This document shows positions 46,613 to 54,795 of a DNA stretch of 64,000 bases, piece after piece. Each line of letters begins with the position of its first letter. The stretch's first letter is position 1. Origin of the DNA: Bacillota bacterium (GTDB lineage: Bacteria; Bacillota; Clostridia; Peptostreptococcales; Anaerovoracaceae). Location of the stretch: the NCBI GenBank assembly GCA_905372035.1, contig CAJPNN010000001.1, positions 3,741 through 67,740 of the forward strand. Reading direction: 5' to 3'. Below the pieces are notes generated by a model. That model saw only the letters and a list, made by a program, of their open reading frames with translations, had not been told where the DNA came from and made no database searches. Made by a program: the position numbers and the translations under genes.

Positions 46613-47674
46613 ATGGATAGAAATGATCTATCAAAAATCCAACAAATTATTGGTTTCAATTTCAAAAATCTTGATTTGCTCCAGCAGGCCTTTGTACGCA
46701 GATCATACTCAAATGAGCATGGTGGAGAGAACAATGAAGTACTTGAGTTTATTGGCGATAAAATACTTGATTTTGTAGTGGTCAAAATCCTTTCTGAAGA
46801 GTTTGGTTCACTTGCATCAGAAGGGGATGGTTATAATCCGAATGAAGACTTCAATGAGTTTGTTTCTGAATATCAGGAGAACAAGCTTAGTGAAATTAAG
46901 AAAAGATTGGTTGAGAAGGATACACTTGCAAATTGTATTGATGATCTTGGATTAGCTGAGTATTTGATTATGAGTCAGGGTGATCAAAACAATCATGTTC
47001 AGGAATCACCTTCAGTTATGGAAGATTTATTTGAAGCGATTCTTGGTGCAGAAGCAATTGATTCGAATTATGACATTCCAAGAATACAGGATTCAGTTGT
47101 ATTTATGCTTAATCCTAAGGCTATCATCTTTGATGATGAAATCAATTATATTCAGGAAGTACAAGATTGGAGCCTGAGAAGAACTGGCAAATTGCCTGAA
47201 AGAGAGTTTAATGAAAACTATGGATATTATTCGTCGAGTATAGGGTTATTAAATCCACATCTTCCGGGTTGGAATAAAAAGCATACTTGCTATGTCACTG
47301 TAGATGGAGTTAAAAAGGCCGTTGGGTATGGTGTGACTAAGGTGATGGCTCATGAAGAAGCAGCCAAAGCCATATATGATTATTTGGAAGCAAATAATAT
47401 ATTATATAACATTAGGGATGAAATTGATAATCCATCATTAAATATGGCAATTAATCAGTTGGAAACACTTTCTCGTCGCGGTTATTTTTCACTACCTGAG
47501 TATGAAGCTAAAGAGTTGCATGATAATAACGGCAATCCCTTTTGGCATGTGGAATGTCACATTGATGAGGTAAAATATTATTTCGATGCAGATTCTTCTT
47601 CGAAGAAAAAGGCGAAGAAAAAAGCTGCGTATGAAATGTTGGAATATGTATTAGATAATTACGAGGAGGATTAA
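46613..47674 (+). CDS. Accessory RNase III-family protein with two dsRNA-binding segments
   Basis: This 353-residue protein has a full RNase III domain (about 1-165). NNEVLEFIGDKILDF near residue 40 aligns with the NERLEFLGD signature, keeping both Glu and the Asp, and MEDLFEAILGA near 139 keeps the second Asp/Glu pair, so it should be catalytic. Two dsRNA-binding-like segments follow: about 180-262 (YVTVDGVKKAVGYGVTKV) and about 278-350 (FWHVECHIDEVKYYFDAD then SSKKKAKKKAAYEML). Housekeeping RNase III is near 230 residues with one such domain, so this is an extra, longer paralogue. GGAGGG precedes the ATG. It lies inside the repeat-bounded insertion; a role in controlling foreign or antisense RNA is speculation. 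Confidence 0.85.
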   Translation: MDRNDLSKIQQIIGFNFKNLDLLQQAFVRRSYSNEHGGENNEVLEFIGDKILDFVVVKILSEEFGSLASEGDGYNPNEDFNEFVSEYQENKLSEIKKRLVEKDTLANCIDDLGLAEYLIMSQGDQNNHVQESPSVMEDLFEAILGAEAIDSNYDIPRIQDSVVFMLNPKAIIFDDEINYIQEVQDWSLRRTGKLPEREFNENYGYYSSSIGLLNPHLPGWNKKHTCYVTVDGVKKAVGYGVTKVMAHEEAAKAIYDYLEANNILYNIRDEIDNPSLNMAINQLETLSRRGYFSLPEYEAKELHDNNGNPFWHVECHIDEVKYYFDADSSSKKKAKKKAAYEMLEYVLDNYEED

Positions 47675-47676
47675 TT

Positions 47677-47841
47677 ATGTCAAAGTGGGCTTTTAATTAT
47701 GATTCCGGTGAATACGAAGACATTGATCAAGATGGTTTTAGCTGGAGCAGAGGGGAATATACCTATAATTGGGATGACAGTGAATATCGTCGAGAAGAGG
47801 AAGAAGAGGAACATCGTCGAAACAGTAAAGCGTATCTTTGA
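47677..47841 (+). CDS. Small acidic protein of unknown function, probably truncated
   Basis: The 54-residue frame starts with ATG two bases after the RNase III stop and has a GAGGAG site upstream inside that gene. It is rich in Tyr, Trp and acidic residues (MSKWAFNYDSGEYEDIDQDG) and ends with a Glu run followed by HRRNSKAYL. The last residues come from a different reading frame of the serine-recombinase fragment, so the original protein was probably longer and was cut at a deletion junction near 47805. I do not recognise a family. The tight spacing suggests that it was the partner of the RNase III. Confidence 0.5.
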   Translation: MSKWAFNYDSGEYEDIDQDGFSWSRGEYTYNWDDSEYRREEEEEEHRRNSKAYL

Positions 47842-47916
47842 ACTGTATCTTGATGGTAATGGTGTCAGAAGGATTCAGGACATCATGGAACAGGAAGGGC
47901 GTAAGACCGCTCATGA
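47810..47916 (+). pseudogene. Fragment of a large serine recombinase
   Basis: The frame beginning at 47810 reads NIVETVKRIFELYLDGNGVR and continues RIQDIMEQEGRKTA. This matches the start of the Recombinase domain of large serine integrases (consensus like VKRIFELYLSG..VRKIADILNEEG..T). About 35 residues remain; the catalytic resolvase domain before it and the zinc and coiled-coil parts after it are missing. It stops being recognisable exactly where the right 18-bp repeat begins. Confidence 0.7.
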
Positions 47917-47934
47917 CAGCACAGGCGGCAATAA
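47917..47934 (+). repeat. Right direct repeat (displaced ppdK 3' end)
   Basis: Exact copy of the 18 bases at 46145-46162. Read in the ppdK frame it continues as A-Q-A-A-I-K-R-V with TGA at 47943-47945, a plausible original C-terminus of PPDK. Confidence 0.8.
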
Positions 47935-48049
47935 AAAGAGTTTGATGTGATTTTGTGATTAAAAACTTTCATTAAAGGGTATATTAATACTGATTCGACA
48001 CAAAAAAATGATTCTTTAATTAGAAGAAGAAAATTATGGAGGTGGAGAT

Positions 48050-49387
48050 ATGAGCAAAATAGTAGTTGTTGGAGCAAATCATGCGGGTACTGCCGCAATA
48101 AATACAATTTTAAGCAATTATCCCGATAATGAGGTAGTGGTTTTTGATAGAAATTCAAATATAAGCTTTTTAGGTTGCGGCATGGCTTTATGGATAGGTA
48201 ATCAAATTCACAGACCGGATCTCTTGTTTTACTCAAATAAAGAGAAGCTTGAAGCTGCCGGGGCAAAAGTGAACATGGAAAGTGAAGTCAAATCTATAGA
48301 TTTCAGCGCTAAAAAGGTTTATGCCGTACTTAAAGACGGAAGTGAAGTTTCAGAGAGTTATGATAAACTCATTTTAGCTACCGGTTCCATACCTATACTG
48401 CCGAGTATTCCGGGAAGAGATTTGGAAAATGTTCAGCAGGTTAAACTTTATCAGGATGCACAGGCGGTTATAGACAAATTGGAATCACAATCCATAAGAA
48501 ATATTATCGTTGTAGGTGCAGGATATATAGGGGTTGAACTTGCAGAGGCGTTTGAAAGACACGGGAAAAAGGTTACTATGATAGATGTTGCGGAGACTTG
48601 TCTTCCGGGATATTACGATACACCGTTTACAGATTTAATGAAAAATAACCTTTCTCAACATGGTATAGGTTTGGCATTCGGAGAGTCGGTTACTGAAATA
48701 AAAGGTATGAACGGAAAGGTGTCTTCTGTTGTTACAAATAAAGGTGAATATGCTGCGGATATGGTGGTTTTGGCTATAGGCTTCAGACCGAATAATACTT
48801 TAGGTAAAGGAGTGCTTTCCACATTCAGAAACGGAGCATATATGATAGATCGAAATCAACAGACAAGTATAAAAGATGTATATGCTGTTGGAGATTGTGC
48901 TACCGTTTTTGATAACTCCACCGATGAAAAAAACTATATTGCACTTGCTACAAATGCGGTAAGGAGCGGTATTGTAGCGGCACATAATGCTTGCGGAACA
49001 GCTATTGAAACTATAGGGGTTCAAGGATCAAACGGAATAAATATTTATGATTTGAAGATGGTTTCAACAGGGCTTACGGAGGCTAAAGCAAAAAAATTGG
49101 GTATGGAAGTGGAATGTACGGATTTTGAAGATACTCAGAAACCCGCATTTATTGAAACTGAAAACCCTAAAGTTAAAATTAGAATAGTTTATGATAAAAA
49201 AACAAGAATAATTGTAGGAGCACAGATGGCATCGACATGGGATATGTCTATGGGAATACACATGTTTTCTCTTGCCATTCAGGAAAAAGTTACCGTGGAC
49301 AGATTGGCACTTACAGATCTTTTCTTCCTGCCGCATTTCAACCAACCTTATAATTATATTACTATGGCGGCTATATCCGCTAAATAG
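48050..49387 (+). CDS. nox: NADH oxidase / CoA-disulfide reductase family flavoprotein
   Basis: This 445-residue FAD enzyme belongs to the single-Cys branch of the disulfide reductase superfamily. It has FAD motif [16 protein letters not shown], the redox Cys in [13 protein letters not shown] near residue 44, NAD motif [19 protein letters not shown] near 158, the second FAD block [10 protein letters not shown] near 278 and a dimer domain with HFNQPYNYI near the end. The sequence is closest to water-forming NADH oxidases (Nox-2), which remove oxygen in anaerobes by reducing it to water; CoA-disulfide reductase is the alternative. GGAGGTGG precedes the ATG. It lies just right of the inserted segment. 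Confidence 0.9.
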   Translation: MSKIVVVGANHAGTAAINTILSNYPDNEVVVFDRNSNISFLGCGMALWIGNQIHRPDLLFYSNKEKLEAAGAKVNMESEVKSIDFSAKKVYAVLKDGSEVSESYDKLILATGSIPILPSIPGRDLENVQQVKLYQDAQAVIDKLESQSIRNIIVVGAGYIGVELAEAFERHGKKVTMIDVAETCLPGYYDTPFTDLMKNNLSQHGIGLAFGESVTEIKGMNGKVSSVVTNKGEYAADMVVLAIGFRPNNTLGKGVLSTFRNGAYMIDRNQQTSIKDVYAVGDCATVFDNSTDEKNYIALATNAVRSGIVAAHNACGTAIETIGVQGSNGINIYDLKMVSTGLTEAKAKKLGMEVECTDFEDTQKPAFIETENPKVKIRIVYDKKTRIIVGAQMASTWDMSMGIHMFSLAIQEKVTVDRLALTDLFFLPHFNQPYNYITMAAISAK

Positions 49388-49400
49388 TTTTGTAAATGTG

Positions 49401-49429
49401 TTGACCCGAACCTTAAAAGCTGATAGACT
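49401..49429 (+). promoter_or_regulatory. Promoter of the SCIFF peptide gene
   Basis: TTGACC at 49401-49406 and TAGACT at 49424-49429 are 17 bases apart; the start site would be near 49436, about 31 bases before the ATG. Confidence 0.6.
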
Positions 49430-49466
49430 ATATTCCGAGCATTAGTATAAGAGGGAAGGTGTAAGC

Positions 49467-49610
49467 ATGAAGAGAATAAAGACTTTAGCTACTAAAGATT
49501 TGATAAAAAGCGCCAAGACCGGAGGCTGTGGAGAGTGTCAAACGTCTTGCCAGTCGGCCAGTAAGACGTCTTGCAGTGTTATAAATCAATCCTGTGAGCA
49601 GAGTAAATAA
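49467..49610 (+). CDS. scfA: SCIFF-type ranthipeptide precursor, with only five cysteines
   Basis: This 47-residue peptide has the SCIFF family layout: a basic leader (MKRIKTLATKDLIKSAK) and a Cys-rich core with GGCGECQTSC near residue 19. It is directly followed by the cognate radical SAM maturase. GGGAAGG lies 7 bases before the ATG. SCIFF means six cysteines in forty-five residues, but here Cys occur only at 21, 24, 28, 36 and 43. Position 32 in QSASKTSC is Ser (AGT), one base from the usual Cys (TGT), and position 37 is Ser where Thr is usual. In C. thermocellum CteA the reported thioether joins Cys32 and Thr37, as I recall, so this precursor lacks both partners. Confidence 0.88.
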   Translation: MKRIKTLATKDLIKSAKTGGCGECQTSCQSASKTSCSVINQSCEQSK

Positions 49611-49623
49611 GTAAATAAAAAAT

Positions 49624-49660
49624 TGTCGCTTAACTTCCACAAGGAAAGAGCGACTTTTTT
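49624..49660 (+). terminator. Partial terminator between the SCIFF peptide and maturase genes
   Basis: TGTCGCT at 49624-49630 pairs with AGCGAC at about 49648-49653, with an inner TTCC/GGAA pairing, followed by six Ts. It probably lets the peptide be made in excess over the maturase. Confidence 0.8.
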
Positions 49661-49687
49661 ATATGTTGACGGGTGAAAGGGAGCAAT

Positions 49688-51070
49688 ATGGTACATCAGT
49701 ACAAAAGCAACGGTTACAATATAATAGTGGATTCAAACAGCGGAAGCGTGCATTCTGTCGACGATGTCGTATATGATATAATAAACCTGTGGGAGAAAGA
49801 AGAGAAAGGTCATATAAAAAATATAATTCTCAAAAAATATACGAGCAGAAAAGATGTGACCTCTGATGAAATAGATGAAGTTTTTGATGATATAGAGGAA
49901 CTGATCAAAGATGGAAAATTGTTTTTCGATGATATATTTGAAGTTGTTGCAAAACAATTTAAAGCACGGCAGTCGGTAATAAAAGCTGTTTGTTTGCATG
50001 TTGCACACAGCTGTAATTTGAGATGCAGGTACTGTTTTGCCGACGAGGGAGCGTATAAAGGCAGCGGGAAAGCGATAATGAGTTATGAAACTGCAGTAAA
50101 AGCGATAGAATTTTTGATTGCCAATTCGGGAACGAGAAAAAATCTTGAGGTGGATTTTTTTGGAGGAGAACCTCTTTTGAATTGGGATGTTGTTAAAAAA
50201 ACCGTGGAATATGGACTTGTAAGGGGGAAAGAATGTGATAAAAATTTCAGGTTTACTCTTACTACAAACGGAATATTGTTAGATGATGAAGTTATAGAGT
50301 TTTCAAATAAATATATGAGCAATGTCGTTTTGAGTCTGGACGGAAGACCTGAAATAAATGATAAGATGAGGTTGACTCCTAATGGAAAAGGATCTTATGA
50401 TTTGATAGTTCCGGGTTTTAAAAAGCTTGCAGAGTCAAGAAATCAAAATGCTTATTATATCAGAGGGACTTATACGGGAAGCAATTTAGACTTTTTTGAA
50501 GATATAATACATATGGCGGACATGGGATTTAAAGAGCTTTCGATGGAACCTGTTGTTACAGATGACAATGCAGTTTATGCAATAAAAAAAGAAAATTTAC
50601 CTCAGATATATGAGCAGTATGAAAAACTTGCCATAGAAATGCTGGCTCGAAAGAAAAACGGAAATCCGTTCAACTTTTATCACTATAATATAGATTTAAA
50701 CGGCGGTCCATGTATAGTTAAAAGGGTATCAGGTTGCGGGGTTGGGACTGAATATGTTGCGATAACACCCGATGGAGATATCTATCCATGCCATCAGTTT
50801 GTGGGAGATGATGAGTACAGACTTGGAAATGTGGACTGCGGAATTCAAAATGAGGCGATAATTGACAAATTCAGGAATTGTAATATTTATTCACACGATG
50901 AATGCAGAAATTGTTTTGCAAAATTATTTTGCAGCGGCGGCTGCTCCGCAAATGCATATCATATGACGGGTGATATAACAGGCGTATACGGTTTGGGTTG
51001 CGATCTTCACCGAAAGCGTATTGAGTGCGCTTTGATGATGAAGGTGGCGGAGGCTGACATGGACAACTGA
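49688..51070 (+). CDS. scfB: SCIFF peptide maturase (radical SAM, SPASM-type)
   Basis: This 460-residue enzyme starts with a peptide-recognition (RRE-like) region, MVHQYKSNGYN to about 90. It then has the radical SAM cluster motif CNLRCRYCF near residue 109 (CxxxCxxC), GGEPLLNW near 155, and a SPASM region with auxiliary-cluster Cys (SGCGVGTEYVAITPDGDIYP near 352; CRNCFAKLFCSGGCSANAYH near 408; GLGCDLH). The homologue CteB makes a Cys-to-Thr thioether in its SCIFF substrate. ATG at 49688 was chosen because AAAGGGAG precedes it and the family begins MVHQY; an in-frame GTG lies at 49673. Nothing in the maturase looks damaged, in contrast to the altered precursor. Confidence 0.95.
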   Translation: MVHQYKSNGYNIIVDSNSGSVHSVDDVVYDIINLWEKEEKGHIKNIILKKYTSRKDVTSDEIDEVFDDIEELIKDGKLFFDDIFEVVAKQFKARQSVIKAVCLHVAHSCNLRCRYCFADEGAYKGSGKAIMSYETAVKAIEFLIANSGTRKNLEVDFFGGEPLLNWDVVKKTVEYGLVRGKECDKNFRFTLTTNGILLDDEVIEFSNKYMSNVVLSLDGRPEINDKMRLTPNGKGSYDLIVPGFKKLAESRNQNAYYIRGTYTGSNLDFFEDIIHMADMGFKELSMEPVVTDDNAVYAIKKENLPQIYEQYEKLAIEMLARKKNGNPFNFYHYNIDLNGGPCIVKRVSGCGVGTEYVAITPDGDIYPCHQFVGDDEYRLGNVDCGIQNEAIIDKFRNCNIYSHDECRNCFAKLFCSGGCSANAYHMTGDITGVYGLGCDLHRKRIECALMMKVAEADMDN

Positions 51071-51087
51071 GAAGAGAGGTGCTTAAT

Positions 51088-52353
51088 ATGAAAAATGAAA
51101 CAAAATGTTTACACTCAGGATATAATCCGAAGAACGGAGAACCGAGGGTAATGCCAATATATCAGAGTACAACATTTGTGTATGATACAACAAAAGAAGT
51201 AGGAGATATATTTGATATGCCGACGCTCGGTCCCATATACTCAAGATTTTTTAATCCTACCGTAGATGTTGTAGAAAAGAAAATTGCAGAGCTTGAGGGT
51301 GGTGTGGGAGCTATGTGTACATCGTCCGGGCAGGCGGCGTCACTCATATCCGTACTCAATATATGTAGTGCGGGGGACAGTATAGTAAGTTGTTCCAGCA
51401 TATATGGAGGAACTTTCAACCTTTTTGCGGTAACGCTCAGGAAGTTCGGAATAGAGTGTATATTTGTAGATCAAGATGCATCCGAGGATGAAATACAAAA
51501 GTCGTTTAAATCCAACACAAAGCTGGTTTTTGGAGAGACGTTGGCAAATCCTATAATTTCAGTTCTTGATATTGAAAAGATGGCTAAAATAGCACACAAA
51601 AATAATGTGCCGCTGATTATAGATAATACGTTTGCAACACCTTGCTTATGCAGACCGTTTGAACATGGTGCCGATATAGTTATACATTCAACCACAAAGT
51701 ATATGGACGGACATGCTTTGCAGGTAGGAGGCGTGATCGTGGACAGTGGAAATTTTAACTGGAAAAACGGTAAATATTCTGACTTTACAGAACCTGACGA
51801 CTCATATCACGGACTTGTTTATACGGATACTTTCGGTGATATGGCATATATAATAAAAGCCAGAATGCAGCTTATGAGAGATTTCGGAGCATTTCCGTCC
51901 GCACATTCGGCATTCCTTCTGAATTTAGGGTTGGAGACGCTTCCACTCAGAATGGAACGTTATTGTTATAATGCTGAAAGAGTGGCCGAGTATTTTTCGG
52001 ATTCGGATAAAATAGAAGAAGTTTTTTATCCGACTCTTCAAGATGATAAATATAACGGACTTGCTGCAAAATATCTGCCGGAAGGATGCAGCGGAGTAGT
52101 AGCTATAACTGTAAAAGGCGGAAAGGAAAAGGCTGCAAAGTTTATAGACAGTTTAAAACTTGCTTCAAATGAAGTGCATGTTGCGGATATAAGGACATGT
52201 GTGCTTCATCCCGCAAGCGAAACCCACAGACAGCTTACAGATGAACAGCTTGTTTCGGCAGGTATAAATCCGGGATTGGTAAGATTTTCAGTAGGTCTTG
52301 AAAATGTGGACGATATTATTGATGATATTAAGCAGGCACTGGCAGAGATTTAG
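51088..52353 (+). CDS. O-acetylhomoserine sulfhydrylase-type PLP enzyme (MetY/MetZ)
   Basis: This 421-residue enzyme is of the Cys/Met-metabolism PLP family (fold type I). It has the start ETKCLHSGYNPKNGEPRVMP, YSRFFNPTVDVVEKKIAELE near 52, and the PLP lysine in VIHSTTKYMDGHALQVGG near 205. The block DFTEPDDSYHGLVY followed by LGLETLPLRMERY is typical of O-acetylhomoserine sulfhydrylase, which makes homocysteine from O-acetylhomoserine and sulfide. Methionine gamma-lyase is an alternative within the same family. GAGAGG precedes ATG 51088; an in-frame TTG lies at 51079. It begins 17 bases after scfB and may share its transcript. Confidence 0.9.
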   Translation: MKNETKCLHSGYNPKNGEPRVMPIYQSTTFVYDTTKEVGDIFDMPTLGPIYSRFFNPTVDVVEKKIAELEGGVGAMCTSSGQAASLISVLNICSAGDSIVSCSSIYGGTFNLFAVTLRKFGIECIFVDQDASEDEIQKSFKSNTKLVFGETLANPIISVLDIEKMAKIAHKNNVPLIIDNTFATPCLCRPFEHGADIVIHSTTKYMDGHALQVGGVIVDSGNFNWKNGKYSDFTEPDDSYHGLVYTDTFGDMAYIIKARMQLMRDFGAFPSAHSAFLLNLGLETLPLRMERYCYNAERVAEYFSDSDKIEEVFYPTLQDDKYNGLAAKYLPEGCSGVVAITVKGGKEKAAKFIDSLKLASNEVHVADIRTCVLHPASETHRQLTDEQLVSAGINPGLVRFSVGLENVDDIIDDIKQALAEI

Positions 52354-52356
52354 GAG

Positions 52357-52815
52357 ATGGTTAAATTGGAGCTTAAATATAAAATACTGAGAGTATCGGA
52401 TACGGAAGAATTTAAGAAAATGGCATATGCGCTGTATGAAGAAGACAGCGACATGTACGGTATTACCGAGGAAAAACTTAAGGCGACTATACAGGAAAGT
52501 GTTTTAAATAAAGAACATTTAAAGATAATTTTGCTTTGGCTCGGAGATGAGATAATAGGATACTGTATAGTGGTTACATATTGGAGTAATCGGCTTGGGG
52601 GAAACCTTATACATATTGATGAAATATATCTTAAACCCGAGTTCAGAAATAAAGGATATGGGAAATGTTTCATGACGAATATTCCTAACATGTTCCTTGA
52701 TGCAGTCGCTATGGAAATCCAGGTTCCGCCGTCAAATTTAAGGGCTTTAGCGCTTTATAGGAGATTGAACTTTGCGAGAAGACAGGATTCAAGTATGTTA
52801 TTTATAATAGAATAA
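52357..52815 (+). CDS. GNAT-family N-acetyltransferase
   Basis: The 152-residue protein has the GNAT fold signature: an N-terminal RVSDTEEFKKMAYALYEED segment, IHIDEIYLKPEFRNKGYGK near residue 87 (the R/Q-x-x-G-x-G/A acetyl-CoA loop, here RNKGYGK), and NLRALALYRRLNFARR near 128. Substrate is unknown. The start is uncertain: AGGAG ends 1 base before the ATG at 52357, too close, whereas an in-frame TTG at 52366 has good spacing. It lies 3 bases after the PLP enzyme gene, so translation may be coupled. Confidence 0.85.
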   Translation: MVKLELKYKILRVSDTEEFKKMAYALYEEDSDMYGITEEKLKATIQESVLNKEHLKIILLWLGDEIIGYCIVVTYWSNRLGGNLIHIDEIYLKPEFRNKGYGKCFMTNIPNMFLDAVAMEIQVPPSNLRALALYRRLNFARRQDSSMLFIIE

Positions 52816-52830
52816 CAATATATTGTTATT
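52811..52830. repeat. Perfect 20-bp palindrome over the acetyltransferase stop codon
   Basis: AATAACAATATATTGTTATT is a perfect 20-base palindrome without a loop, which is more like a protein-binding site than a terminator. It lies 70-100 bases before the rpsB promoter. Confidence 0.5.
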
Positions 52831-52880
52831 AAGTATACAGCGAACAATACAACTGTCGTTTATAATAAGGTAAAAAAATC

Positions 52881-52909
52881 TTTACTTTTTATTTAAAGCA
52901 TAGTATAAT
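52881..52909 (+). promoter_or_regulatory. Promoter of rpsB-tsf
   Basis: TTTACT at 52881-52886 and TATAAT at 52904-52909 are 17 bases apart, giving a leader of about 115 bases before rpsB. Confidence 0.65.
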
Positions 52910-52951
52910 TTTTGAGGTAATTTTGTATTGCCTAAGTTATTTTATTTTACA

Positions 52952-53006
52952 CATGATCCTGCTGTCTACGGTTCCCTAAGGGTGTATAAGGCAGAGTATG
53001 GACATG
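52952..53006 (+). promoter_or_regulatory. Candidate structured leader of rpsB
   Basis: Nested complementary words, CATG 52952-52955 with CATG 53003-53006, CTGC 52959-52962 with GCAG 52991-52994, and an inner CCCTAAGGG, suggest a folded 5' leader. Ribosomal protein operons are often autoregulated by such leaders, but I do not recognise a named class here. Confidence 0.35.
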
Positions 53007-53032
53007 GAAGAAAAAACCGGGAGGAAAGTATT

Positions 53033-53824
53033 ATGTCAGTTATTTCAATGAAACAATTACTTGAGGCGGGTGTACATTTTGGACATCAGACGAGAAGATG
53101 GAATCCTAAAATGGCACCGTATATCTTTACAGAAAGAAACGGTATATATATTATTGACCTGCAAAAAACTGTAAAGAAGATTGATGAGGCATATGACTTC
53201 ATGAGACAAATTGCAGAAACGGGAAAACCCATCCTGTTTGTAGGTACAAAAAAACAGGCGCAGGCAGCTATAAAAGATGAAGCGCTTAGAGCGGGAATGT
53301 TTTTTGTAAACGAAAGATGGCTTGGAGGCATGCTCACAAACTATAAAACCATTTCTGCAAGAATAAAAAGACTCAATGAAATAAGAGAAATGGAAACAAA
53401 CGGTGTTTTTGACGCTCTTACAAAAAAAGAAGTAAGCAAATTGAGACTTGAGGGCGATAAGCTTGAAAAATTCTTAGGTGGAATAAAAGAGATGAAAGGT
53501 ATGCCGGGAGCACTTTTTGTAGTTGATCCTAAGAAAGAAAAAATTGCTATAAAAGAAGCGAGGATTTTAGGAATACCTGTTATAGGTATAGTAGATACGA
53601 ATTGTGATCCTGATGATGTTGATTATATAATTCCTGCAAATGATGATGCTATAAGAGCGGTTAAACTCATAGCGGCAAAGATGGCGGATGCCATTATAGA
53701 GGCTAATCAAGGAGAATCATTTGATGAGGGTTCTGTTTCCGAAACAGGTGACAGTGAAGGAGAAGATGCTGAGAATGTAAGTGAGAATGAAGCTCAGGAT
53801 GAAACGGAACAGGAGGAAAAATAA
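53033..53824 (+). CDS. rpsB: 30S ribosomal protein S2
   Basis: S2 is a late-assembling 30S protein that bridges head and body and binds S1-type factors. The 263-residue product has the start [20 protein letters not shown], the block [33 protein letters not shown] near 102, and [20 protein letters not shown] near 185. The C-terminal tail of about 35 residues is very acidic ([20 protein letters not shown]), a frequent clostridial extension. ATG at 53033 follows GGGAGGAAAG. The stop abuts the tsf start, forming the classical rpsB-tsf operon. Confidence 0.98.
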   Translation: MSVISMKQLLEAGVHFGHQTRRWNPKMAPYIFTERNGIYIIDLQKTVKKIDEAYDFMRQIAETGKPILFVGTKKQAQAAIKDEALRAGMFFVNERWLGGMLTNYKTISARIKRLNEIREMETNGVFDALTKKEVSKLRLEGDKLEKFLGGIKEMKGMPGALFVVDPKKEKIAIKEARILGIPVIGIVDTNCDPDDVDYIIPANDDAIRAVKLIAAKMADAIIEANQGESFDEGSVSETGDSEGEDAENVSENEAQDETEQEEK

Positions 53825-54736
53825 ATGGCTGTTACGGCAAGCATGGTAAAAGAACTGCGTGAGATGACGGGCGCAGGCATGATGGACTGCAAAAAAATTC
53901 TTGTTGAGGCTGACGGGAATATGGATAAAGCAATAGAACTTCTTAGAGAAAAAGGACTTGCCAAGGCTGCAAAAAAAGCGGGAAGAGTCGCTGCACAGGG
54001 TCTTGTTAAGTTTGCAATATCTGAGGATGGAACAAAGGCTGCAATGGTAGAAGTAAATTCCGAAACTGATTTTGTTGCCAAGAATGAAGAGTTTATTATT
54101 TTTGTAGAAGGTCTTGCAAAGTTGGCGCTTGATAATGAAGCTGCCGATCTTGAAGCGTTTTCGGCACTTCCTTTTGAAGGTTCGACAGTAAAAGATGTTC
54201 TCACTGAAAAAATTGCCAAAATCGGAGAGAACATGAATATAAGAAGATTTACAAGAATGGATCAGACAGGTGTAAAGTATGTAGGGTATCTTCACGGTAA
54301 CGGAAAGATAGGTGTTGTGGTAGGACTTGAAACAGAAGCTCCGATTTCTGATGTTTCCGTTTGTGGAAAAGACGTTGCTATGCAAGTGGCATCGATGAAC
54401 CCTAAATTCCTCGATGAATCACAGGTAGATCCCGAATATCTTGAAAATGAAAAGAAAATTCTTGTTCAGCAGGCACTCAACGAGGGCAAGTCTGCGGATA
54501 TCGTTGAAAAGATGGTTACGGGCAGACTCAAAAAGGAACTTAAGGAAACATGTCTTGTAGAACAGAAATTTGTTAAGGATAATGATTTGACAGTTAAACA
54601 GTATGTTGAAAATACTGCTGAAGAAATCGGTAAATCTATAAAAGTGGTTTCTATGGCAAGATATGAAGTGGGTGAAGGCATCGAAAAGAAAGAAGAAAAC
54701 TTTGCAGAGGAAGTGGCAAAACAGATGGGCAACTGA
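53825..54736 (+). CDS. tsf: Elongation factor Ts
   Basis: EF-Ts is the nucleotide exchange factor of EF-Tu. The 303-residue protein has the N-terminal UBA-like domain (VKELREMTGAGMMDCKKILV), the core exchange motif EVNSETDFVAKNEEF near residue 76, and the second core repeat with VGLETEAP and DVAMQVASMNPKFL near 185. The ATG directly follows the rpsB stop codon, and AGGAGG lies at the end of rpsB. Confidence 0.98.
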   Translation: MAVTASMVKELREMTGAGMMDCKKILVEADGNMDKAIELLREKGLAKAAKKAGRVAAQGLVKFAISEDGTKAAMVEVNSETDFVAKNEEFIIFVEGLAKLALDNEAADLEAFSALPFEGSTVKDVLTEKIAKIGENMNIRRFTRMDQTGVKYVGYLHGNGKIGVVVGLETEAPISDVSVCGKDVAMQVASMNPKFLDESQVDPEYLENEKKILVQQALNEGKSADIVEKMVTGRLKKELKETCLVEQKFVKDNDLTVKQYVENTAEEIGKSIKVVSMARYEVGEGIEKKEENFAEEVAKQMGN

Positions 54737-54795
54737 CAGTCGGCACTTTGTGTTGATTTTGCACGCTGATTATGTTAATATGATATGGTTATTAC

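Larger units (their letters stand above)
46145..47934. mobile_element. Decayed integrated element in the 3' end of ppdK
   Basis: The segment is bounded by an exact 18-bp direct repeat. It carries an accessory RNase III gene, a small acidic ORF and a fragment of a large serine recombinase next to the right repeat. Codon use differs from neighbours: CGT/CGC Arg and GGT Gly codons are more frequent than in the surrounding AGA/GGA-rich genes. After the right repeat the ppdK frame can be continued as I-K-R-V-stop, a natural PPDK ending, so the right side looks like the displaced original gene end. The recombinase is reduced to about 35 residues, so the element cannot move by itself. It may be a deletion derivative of a larger serine-recombinase element. 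Confidence 0.65.
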
